Positions 1 through 4,786 of a stretch of DNA of 5,699 nucleotides are shown in pieces. How positions within the stretch are numbered: the first letter of the stretch is position 1; each line of letters starts with the position of its first letter. Source of the stretch: Victivallaceae bacterium (GTDB lineage Bacteria > Verrucomicrobiota > Lentisphaeria > Victivallales > Victivallaceae); the NCBI GenBank assembly GCA_028698975.1, contig JAQVVK010000134.1, forward strand, positions 1 through 5,699, in the 5' to 3' direction. A program made the position numbers and the translations under genes. The notes beneath the pieces were generated by a model. That model ran no database searches. It saw nothing but the letters and a program-made list of their open reading frames with translations, and was not told where the DNA came from.

Positions 1-226
1 CTTCTGTATAAAAAGTACCGGCGGCAAAAACATTATAGCGTCCGTGAGCCGCATACTCGATGATCCGCCATGTCCGCTTGGTCGGATGGTATAAACCCGG
101 GACATCATCGTCATCAAGAGGTTGTACTGTTTCGCCCAAAATACGCATGCAACCGGAAAACATGAAACAAAAGATTAACAGCAAAAAGAGAAAACTCACA
201 CTTAAAACGATTTTTCGTGATTTCAT
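1..226 (-). CDS. Putative lipoprotein, N-terminal fragment (runs off left edge)
   Basis: I do not recognise the family. Reading leftward from the ATG at 226, the frame stays open for 75 codons to the window edge, so the C-terminus is missing. Residues 1-25 form a lipoprotein signal peptide: a basic start (MKSRK), a hydrophobic core (about residues 6-23) and a lipobox-like FSGC with the lipidated Cys at residue 26. The -3 residue is Phe, which is not ideal. The +2 residue is Met rather than Asp, so by the E. coli sorting rule it would go to the outer membrane; that rule may not hold here. The mature part begins with an acidic run (DDDD, residues 38-41). The start is supported by GGAG (237-240 on the plus strand) 10 nt upstream and by a sigma70-like promoter further up. 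It lies 137 bp downstream of nagA on the same strand but seems separately transcribed. Base composition over 1-240 is about 43% GC, lower than the rest of the window. A role in amino-sugar use is not shown. Confidence 0.75.
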   Translation of the reverse strand, partial: MKSRKIVLSVSFLFLLLIFCFMFSGCMRILGETVQPLDDDDVPGLYHPTKRTWRIIEYAAHGRYNVFAAGTFYTE

Positions 227-272
227 GTAATAAGTACTCCATTGCTTTTCAATCCGGCATGCGGCAAGACTT

Positions 273-300
273 AATATATCATGAAAAGACATTCTTTCAA
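273..300 (-). promoter_or_regulatory. Sigma70-like promoter for the lipoprotein gene
   Basis: On the minus strand a -35 hexamer TTGAAA (295-300) and a -10 hexamer TATATT (273-278) are separated by 16 nt. Transcription would begin near 266, giving a leader of about 40 nt that contains the GGAG ribosome site (237-240). Located by eye in AT-rich DNA, so chance matches are possible. The position directly ahead of a gene with a good ribosome site supports it. Confidence 0.5.
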
Positions 301-322
301 ACAACCCGTCAACACTGGCGGG
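296..322 (-). terminator. Possible weak intrinsic terminator after nagA
   Basis: On the minus strand, 322-305 can fold as a short imperfect hairpin: CCCG pairs with CGGG, with one mismatch and two further pairs closing a GTGT loop. It is followed by the T-rich stretch TTGTTT (304-299). It lies about 40 bp beyond the nagA stop, where a terminator is expected. The stem is short and the T-run interrupted, and it overlaps the -35 of the lipoprotein promoter, so termination may be leaky. Confidence 0.3.
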
Positions 323-363
323 AGGATGAGTTCGAAAAAGAAGATACTGGTTGATTTCCCCGG

Positions 364-1515
364 CTATTTTGCCGAGTAAAGAATCCGGCCGCCGACAATG
401 GTGTGCGCCACCGAGAAATCCGGCTTCATAACGACAATATCGGCGGGTTCTCCCGCCGCCAGCCGACCGCCCGGAAGTTTCAGACTGGTCAACTGGGTCA
501 GCGAGGAGCTCTCCACCACCTGCTCGGCTGCGAGACCGCTGAACTTCACCGCATTGCGTAATGCCCGGTTCATGCCGAGCGTACTTCCGGCCAGCGCGCC
601 ATCGGCCAGCCGCGCCGCGTTGTCGCGCACCGTCACCGCCAGTCCGCCGAGGTCGTATTGGCCGTCGGGCATGCCGGAGGCGCGCATCGCATCGGTTATC
701 AACTCGATGTATCGCGGCGATTTCAAGGCAAATATCAGTTTTATCATGTCCGGCGACAGGTGTATGCCATCGCAAATTATCTCCAAACGCAAATCCGTGA
801 GCAACAACCCCGACCCGACCAGACCGATTTCACGGTGATGAAGCGGTGTCATGCGGTTGCAGTAATGGGTGAGGTCGCGCAACCCGGCGTCGTATTCCGG
901 CTTGAGATCGGCATAACCGGCGCAGCTGTGACCGCACGACGGCAAAATCCCGCGTTTGAGCAATTCGGCTGCGAAACCGTTTCCTCCCGGTATTTCGACC
1001 GCGTATGTAACTTTTTTCACCGGCCAAATCGCATTGAGAGCATCGATCTCGGCCAGATCGGGGCGGCGCACGAAATCGGGGTTCTGCGCGCCCAGCGACT
1101 TCGGGTTGACGTAAGGCCCCTCCAAGTGAACTCCGGGAATCCGGCAGCCGGGCAACCCGGAAGCGGCAAATTCCCGGGCCGAACGCAACGCCTGTTTAAG
1201 CTGTTCCGGCGCAACGGTAAGCGTAGTCGGCAAAAGTGTGGTGACCCCCTCGGCCAGCTTCCCTTTCGCCATGGTGGAGATCGCCTCCATGCTGCCGTCG
1301 CAGAAATCAAACCCGCCGAACCCGTGGCAATGCACATCGACAAACCCGGCCGCGACCATGCCGCCGCCGCAGTCAATGCTGTCAATTTCAGCCGGCAAAC
1401 GGTCGTCCGCGCCAAAAACCGCGGCGATAAGTCCGTTTTCAATCAAAAGCGCGGAGTGCTCGCAACGGATACCCGGCACAAGCAATGTGGCGTTGCGAAG
1501 CAGTAATGTACTCAT
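364..1515 (-). CDS. nagA: N-acetylglucosamine-6-phosphate deacetylase NagA
   Basis: Cytoplasmic amidohydrolase-superfamily enzyme that converts GlcNAc-6-phosphate to glucosamine-6-phosphate and acetate, the first committed step of GlcNAc breakdown. At 383 residues it matches the family length (E. coli NagA is 382). Visible motifs in order: the HxH metal motif VHCHG (His62, His64) after strand 1 of the barrel; GVHLEGPY with metal ligand Glu132; GHSCAG with His196; THYCNRM with His217; CDGIHL with His252; and the catalytic Asp275 in ITDAM. E. coli NagA has Gln-x-Asn in place of HxH, so this protein is of the type able to hold two metals. The C-terminal PGGRLAAGEPADIVV segment is the typical small beta-domain return. 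The ATG at 1515 has GGAGGG (1527-1532) 11 nt upstream, and the start lies only 18 bp after the ROK stop, so the two are almost certainly co-transcribed. All key residues are present; it should be active. Confidence 0.96.
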   Translation of the reverse strand: MSTLLLRNATLLVPGIRCEHSALLIENGLIAAVFGADDRLPAEIDSIDCGGGMVAAGFVDVHCHGFGGFDFCDGSMEAISTMAKGKLAEGVTTLLPTTLTVAPEQLKQALRSAREFAASGLPGCRIPGVHLEGPYVNPKSLGAQNPDFVRRPDLAEIDALNAIWPVKKVTYAVEIPGGNGFAAELLKRGILPSCGHSCAGYADLKPEYDAGLRDLTHYCNRMTPLHHREIGLVGSGLLLTDLRLEIICDGIHLSPDMIKLIFALKSPRYIELITDAMRASGMPDGQYDLGGLAVTVRDNAARLADGALAGSTLGMNRALRNAVKFSGLAAEQVVESSSLTQLTSLKLPGGRLAAGEPADIVVMKPDFSVAHTIVGGRILYSAK

Positions 1516-1526
1516 AACCCCCTCAG

Positions 1527-1532
1527 CCCTCC
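1527..1532 (-). promoter_or_regulatory. Shine-Dalgarno site of nagA
   Basis: GGAGGG on the minus strand, 11 nt before the nagA ATG and directly after the ROK stop codon (TAA, 1536-1534). A second purine run (GAGGGGG) lies immediately before the ATG. The site fixes the nagA start and fits translation of both genes from one mRNA. Confidence 0.6.
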
Positions 1533-1533
1533 G

Positions 1534-2847
1534 TTATTGAATGCGCGGCAACCGTGCGGCGGCCACCGCCTGCCCGTTGCGCTTTAATGTATCGTCGGCG
1601 GCGCGAAATTGCAAATGCGCCGACAACTCGGGGTATTCTTTTTCCAGCACCCGACGCGCCATGGTCGGCACCCGATGCTCGGCGTCGTCGATCAAAACCC
1701 CGCCCAGCATCAGACAAACGTCAAATTCATAAAAGCGGTGCAGCCACGCGATCGTGTGCCCCAAGGCCCGGCCGATGCCGTCAAACAGATCGGGTTTGCG
1801 CTCACCCTCGCGCATCAGCCGCTCAACCGCCTGTTTGGTCAAATACGGTACCGCGCAGCCGCCGTCGCCGCTCCACTCGTCAACCGGCGCGCCATTGGTG
1901 GCGCAATCGATCGGGATGAACGCAAATTCGTTGATAAACCCGGTCAGCGTACCGTCAGGCAGCACATAACCGCCGGCCAGACTGCTGCCGAAAGAAAGCC
2001 CCAGCACCCCGTGGTGCGCCCCGGTCGAAGCTCCGGCGAGAGCGGCGGCGTCGCCGTCGTTGACCGCTTCCAGCGGCACACCGAGTTCATGACCGAGATT
2101 GACAAACAAAGGCTCAACCTTGGCGGCAAAAGCTTCGGCCGAGACCCCGCGAAAGAGCGACGAAATACGGCAGCGGTTGTCGATGAATATACCAGCCGAA
2201 CTGACCCCGACCGCCTCCAGTTTAGGCAACGAGAGCGCGGCGCGGTTAATAACGTTAAGTATATGTCGCTTATGATATTCCGGATCGGCTTCAAAGCAAG
2301 GGTTCCACGGCGATTTGAAATCGTCAACGATGTGGCCGTCGCGGATCGCCACCGCCTTGATGCTGCTGCCGCCAAGGTCAAGCCCCACCCGGCAGCCGGC
2401 ATCGCCACCGCCCGCGCCCTGGCGCAGAAAACGGGTAGCCGGCATCGCGTCGAAATCCACCGCGTGAAATTCCAGCTCCGGCACGCTGAAGACGCGCAGC
2501 ATGGTCTCGCGGTCAAAGGCGCGCTCGCCGGAGATCGAATAGAGCGACTTAAGCGGCTCCAGCAGTTCCGGGGCGCCGGCCAGATATACGATCGCGCCGC
2601 CGCGCATCCAAAGCAGGGTTTTAAGCAGCCGCTCGAGATGATGCAAATTTTCGGCGTCGCGCCCCCGCACCGGGGCAAACAACACTGTGTCAATGCGGGA
2701 AACCACCCCGGATCCGGGCTGCTCCACCGCCAGAGAAACCTTGCGGCCGCGGCCGCTCTCGCGGACGCGCCGTTCAAATCCGTCCATCGTCGCGCAGGCC
2801 GGCACAAAATCATATTCAGAAACGACCGTCACAATACCAACCCCCAT
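1534..2847 (-). CDS. Divergent ROK-family protein (candidate GlcNAc kinase) with unrecognised N-terminal region
   Basis: ROK proteins are actin-fold sugar kinases or repressors. Of 437 residues, about 153-437 form the ROK core; usual kinases are about 300. Core motifs: phosphate loop DLGGSSIK (157-164), GVSSAGIFID (214-223), VNDGDAAAL with the likely catalytic Asp264, LSFGSSLAGG (284-293), and LMLGGVL (379-385). The conserved ExGH that binds sugar and zinc reads EFAF (Glu308 kept, His replaced by Phe311). The zinc motif CxCGxxGC reads EWSGDGGC (324-331), so only Cys331 remains. Residues 1-150 match nothing I know. They are not a helix-turn-helix, so a NagC-type repressor is unlikely. The region includes a helical stretch (about 66-80), a hydrophobic strand GGAIVYLAG (83-91) and a Gly-rich linker (143-151). 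Its place before nagA suggests phosphorylation of GlcNAc, but an altered specificity or a pseudokinase sensor is possible. The start is uncertain: the ATG at 2847 lacks a clear ribosome site, whereas a GTG at 2832 has GGGGG 7 nt upstream and would remove five residues. Confidence 0.85.
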   Translation of the reverse strand: MGVGIVTVVSEYDFVPACATMDGFERRVRESGRGRKVSLAVEQPGSGVVSRIDTVLFAPVRGRDAENLHHLERLLKTLLWMRGGAIVYLAGAPELLEPLKSLYSISGERAFDRETMLRVFSVPELEFHAVDFDAMPATRFLRQGAGGGDAGCRVGLDLGGSSIKAVAIRDGHIVDDFKSPWNPCFEADPEYHKRHILNVINRAALSLPKLEAVGVSSAGIFIDNRCRISSLFRGVSAEAFAAKVEPLFVNLGHELGVPLEAVNDGDAAALAGASTGAHHGVLGLSFGSSLAGGYVLPDGTLTGFINEFAFIPIDCATNGAPVDEWSGDGGCAVPYLTKQAVERLMREGERKPDLFDGIGRALGHTIAWLHRFYEFDVCLMLGGVLIDDAEHRVPTMARRVLEKEYPELSAHLQFRAADDTLKRNGQAVAAARLPRIQ

Positions 2848-2848
2848 C

Positions 2849-2876
2849 TTGAATTTTATTCACATATCAATATAAT
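2849..2876 (+). promoter_or_regulatory. Plus-strand promoter candidate P1 for lacI-nagB
   Basis: TTGAAT (2849-2854), a 16-nt spacer and a perfect consensus TATAAT (2871-2876). Transcription would begin near 2883, giving a leader of about 134 nt that includes both inverted repeats at 2895-2917. Its -10 shares bases 2871-2874 with the -10 of the opposing ROK promoter, so the two polymerases could not bind at once. Confidence 0.5.
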
Positions 2877-2896
2877 CTAATCCGGCGGCGGTGCAA
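2869..2896 (-). promoter_or_regulatory. Minus-strand promoter candidate for ROK-nagA
   Basis: On the minus strand, TTGCAC (2891-2896) and TATATT (2869-2874) are separated by 16 nt. Transcription would begin near 2862, so the leader before the ATG at 2847 would be only about 15 nt. That could explain the lack of a clear ribosome site there, or could favour the GTG at 2832. The inverted repeats at 2895-2917 touch its -35, a position suited to repression. Confidence 0.5.
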
Positions 2897-2917
2897 GCAT
2901 GCGAAAATGCTTTCGCA
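2895..2917. promoter_or_regulatory. Putative operator: two interleaved inverted repeats
   Basis: TGCGAAA-atgc-TTTCGCA (2900-2917) is a perfect 7-bp inverted repeat with a 4-bp centre. Overlapping it, AAGCAT-gcgaaa-ATGCTT (2895-2912) is a perfect 6-bp inverted repeat with a 6-bp centre. Each spans 18 bp, within the range of LacI-family operators. Neither has the central CG typical of that family, so the match to the adjacent regulator is inferred from position. Binding here would block the ROK -35 and sit about 12-34 bp downstream of the P1 start. Confidence 0.5.
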
Positions 2918-2948
2918 AAACTTTCTCGCTTTTTTCGCTGTTTTTCGG

Positions 2949-2976
2949 TTGCATCGTGCATAAAAAGCAGTAAATT
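2949..2976 (+). promoter_or_regulatory. Plus-strand promoter candidate P2 for lacI-nagB
   Basis: TTGCAT (2949-2954), a 16-nt spacer and TAAATT (2971-2976). Transcription would begin near 2983, leaving a leader of about 34 nt before the lacI ATG. It is weaker in consensus than P1 but at a more usual distance from the gene. Both may be used, or only one. Confidence 0.35.
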
Positions 2977-2984
2977 AGTTATGA

Positions 2985-2996
2985 GAAAACGATTAC
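2985..2996. promoter_or_regulatory. Imperfect CG-centred repeat, possible autoregulatory operator
   Basis: GAAAACGATTAC has a central CG and four of six symmetric pairs. A central CG flanked by A-rich and T-rich halves is the usual form of LacI-family operators. It lies just past the predicted P2 start, where binding would repress lacI-nagB. The symmetry is imperfect and the match may be chance. Confidence 0.25.
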
Positions 2997-3016
2997 GCCC
3001 AGCAGAGAGTACAACC

Positions 3017-3985
3017 ATGACCATCAAGGAATTCGCAGAACTGGCCGGTGTATCGATAGCCACGGTCTCCCGCGCATTCGGCGGAGCCGGCCGCATCAGC
3101 GAACGCACCCGCAAACGTCTGCGCGAGGAAGCCGAAAAAGTCGGCTATTCGCCCAGTTTCGTCGCCCGCGGGCTGGCCGGTCGCCGCGACACCACCGTGG
3201 TGTTGTTTTATCCCGAGCTGTATTTGCATGAACCCGACCCGTTCTTTTCCGAAATCGCTCAGGGCGTCGCCCGCGCAATGCCGGAAAATCAACTTTTTCA
3301 ACTGGTTCCCTATTTTATTCAGCGCGAACGCTCGGTCATCTCATGCTGCGAGCAAATCCGCGACGGCCGGGTGAGCGGAGCCATCATCGCCGCCGAGGGC
3401 GGACGCGCCGCCGATCTGGCCAACGAAGCCGAACGCAATCGCATACCTTATGTGATCGTGGGCGAACTGACCGAATTTACCGCCAACAGCGTCTTGTACG
3501 ACGCCGAACAGGGCGCGTTTCTGGCCGGTCGCCACTTTCGCAACACCGGGCGCAAACGCGCCGCTTTCGTCACCGGACTGCACGACGCCGGGAAACGCGC
3601 CGGATTCCGGCGCGGTTTCGGCGGTGAAGTCGTTGAAATCGAGGGCGGCGCGGGCCATTCCTACGGCATACGGGCATTTGAAATCATCAGACGACAATTT
3701 CCCGACACCGACTGCGTAATGTGCGCCAACGACGTGCTGGCCGCCGGATTTTTGCGCGGTGCCGCCGCCGCCGGAGTGCCGGTGCCCGACCGCATCTCGG
3801 TGATCGGCTGCGACGACATCGCCTCGTCGGGATTTCATGTGCCGTCGATCTCCACGGTGTCTTTGCACCCGTACCGGGTGGGCGAAGCGGCGGTTTCGAT
3901 GCTGGAGCGACGCTTCCGGTGCCGCACCGACGTGCCGTCCGAAATCGTACCTTGCGATCTTCTGATCCGGGAATCATCATTCTAA
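3017..3985 (+). CDS. LacI-family transcriptional regulator, probable regulator of the nag genes
   Basis: A 322-residue DNA-binding regulator, slightly short for the family (about 330-340). Residues 2-21 are the LacI helix-turn-helix, with recognition helix SIATVSRAF. RTRKRLREEAEKVGY (31-45) follows, then the hinge-helix segment SPSFVARGLAG (45-55) that enters the minor groove. Residues from about 58 form the periplasmic-binding-protein-like effector domain: FFSEIAQGV (76-84), GRVSGAII (117-124), RAGFRRGF (194-201), CANDVLAAGFLRGAA (236-250) and VPDRISVIGCDDIASS (256-271), the last being the family's VPxDxxVxGxDD signature. The effector cannot be read from sequence; an amino sugar or its phosphate is inferred from the neighbours. 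I chose the ATG at 3017 because it places the helix-turn-helix at the very N-terminus as usual and has a weak GAGAG ribosome site. In-frame starts further upstream (2891, 2981) add residues foreign to the family. nagB follows after 27 bp with no terminator, so the regulator probably shares its mRNA. Confidence 0.92.
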   Translation: MTIKEFAELAGVSIATVSRAFGGAGRISERTRKRLREEAEKVGYSPSFVARGLAGRRDTTVVLFYPELYLHEPDPFFSEIAQGVARAMPENQLFQLVPYFIQRERSVISCCEQIRDGRVSGAIIAAEGGRAADLANEAERNRIPYVIVGELTEFTANSVLYDAEQGAFLAGRHFRNTGRKRAAFVTGLHDAGKRAGFRRGFGGEVVEIEGGAGHSYGIRAFEIIRRQFPDTDCVMCANDVLAAGFLRGAAAAGVPVPDRISVIGCDDIASSGFHVPSISTVSLHPYRVGEAAVSMLERRFRCRTDVPSEIVPCDLLIRESSF

Positions 3986-3999
3986 AACCATTAAACCGA

Positions 4000-4004
4000 A
4001 AGGA
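4000..4004 (+). promoter_or_regulatory. Shine-Dalgarno site of nagB
   Basis: AAGGA 8 nt before the nagB ATG at 4013, within the 27-bp gap after the lacI stop. It is one of the best-placed ribosome sites in the window and sits in A-rich DNA that should stay unstructured, suggesting nagB is translated well. Confidence 0.65.
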
Positions 4005-4012
4005 AATAAAAA

Positions 4013-4786
4013 ATGGAAGTGATCATCCGTAAAAACGCCGCCGAAGCGGTAAAACTGGCCGCCGAACTCATCGGCAAAGAAATCCAGACTCACCCTGCGC
4101 TTACTCTCGGCCTCGCCACCGGACGCACCATGGAGGCTCTTTATGCCGCCATCGCCGCCAAGAACCTCGACTTCACCCATGTGCACACCTTCAACCTTGA
4201 CGAGTACATCGGGCTTGCTCCGGAAAACGAGAATTCCTACCGCTACTACATGAATTCCAACTTGTTCGACCACATCAACATCCCCAAGGCCAACACCAAT
4301 CTGCCCAACGGCATGGCGGCCGACGAAAAGGCCGAGGGCGCCCGCTACGAAGCGGCCATCCGCGCGGTCGGCGGCATCGATCTGCAACTGCTCGGCATCG
4401 GACGCGACGGCCACATCGGGTTTAACGAGCCGGGTTCGTCGTTTGGCTCAAGGACTCGCTCCAAGGCGTTGACCCGCGAGACTTACGAGCAGAATTCCCC
4501 GCTTTTCGACGACCCCAAAGATATGCCGATGCGCGCATTCACCATGGGGATCGGCACCATCCTTGAAGCCAAGCGCATTGTGATGCTGGTGACCGGCACC
4601 GAAAAAGCCGACATCATCGCCAAAGCGATCGAAGGGCCGCTTTCGGCCATGGTTTCCGGGTCGGCGATACAGCTGCACCCCAACGTGGTGGTAATACTCG
4701 ACGAAGAAGCCGCCGCCAAACTCACACTCAAGGATTATTACCAGCGGGTGTTTGAAGTCGAACCGGAGTGGAAGCCCTACCGCTGA
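4013..4786 (+). CDS. nagB: Glucosamine-6-phosphate deaminase NagB
   Basis: Cytoplasmic aldose-ketose isomerase/deaminase that converts glucosamine-6-phosphate to fructose-6-phosphate and ammonia, linking amino-sugar breakdown to glycolysis. At 257 residues it is the usual length (E. coli 266). Motifs in order: phosphate-loop segment LGLATGRTM (32-40); FNLDEYIGL (60-68) with the proton-transfer Asp63; and LGIGRDGHIGFNEP (127-140) with Asp132, His134 and Glu139. These equal E. coli Asp72, Asp141, His143 and Glu148 with a constant offset of 9. With the same offset, E. coli allosteric-site residues Ser151, Arg158 and Lys160 appear as Ser142, Arg149 and Lys151 in GSSFGSRTRSK, so activation by GlcNAc-6-P is plausible. 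The C-terminal VSGSAIQLHPN (214-224) is also typical. It is the second gene after the LacI-type regulator. Its last 10 bp overlap the end of the convergent manC. Confidence 0.97.
   Translation: MEVIIRKNAAEAVKLAAELIGKEIQTHPALTLGLATGRTMEALYAAIAAKNLDFTHVHTFNLDEYIGLAPENENSYRYYMNSNLFDHINIPKANTNLPNGMAADEKAEGARYEAAIRAVGGIDLQLLGIGRDGHIGFNEPGSSFGSRTRSKALTRETYEQNSPLFDDPKDMPMRAFTMGIGTILEAKRIVMLVTGTEKADIIAKAIEGPLSAMVSGSAIQLHPNVVVILDEEAAAKLTLKDYYQRVFEVEPEWKPYR

Larger units (their letters stand above)
2848..3016. promoter_or_regulatory. Divergent control region between ROK-nagA and lacI-nagB
   Basis: This 169-bp non-coding stretch separates the two transcription units. It contains, left to right: overlapping opposed promoters (2849-2896), two interleaved inverted repeats (2895-2917), a run of T-tracts at roughly 10-bp steps (2922-2945), a second plus-strand promoter candidate (2949-2976), and an imperfect CG-centred repeat (2985-2996). 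The arrangement is typical of a local regulator controlling both its own unit and the divergent one. The parts are listed separately. Confidence 0.7.

Noticed and set aside
361..374. CGGC-N6-GCCG hairpin at the nagA stop codon as a terminator.
   Set aside because: Only four base pairs, it includes the last codons of the gene, and it is not followed by a T-run on the minus strand.
658..1506. A 282-codon open frame on the plus strand opposite nagA.
   Set aside because: It is antisense to a gene with all NagA catalytic residues, and the product has biased composition and no motif.
1609..2880. A 423-codon open frame on the plus strand opposite the ROK gene.
   Set aside because: It lies wholly antisense to a gene with clear ROK motifs. 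Its product is rich in Arg, Gln, His and Ala with no recognisable motif. Long antisense frames are expected in GC-rich coding DNA.
2891..3016. Upstream in-frame starts for the LacI-type gene (GTG at 2891, ATG at 2981).
   Set aside because: They would put 12 to 42 residues before the helix-turn-helix, which in this family normally begins at the N-terminus. Neither has a convincing ribosome site, and the added sequence overlaps the operator and promoter signals.
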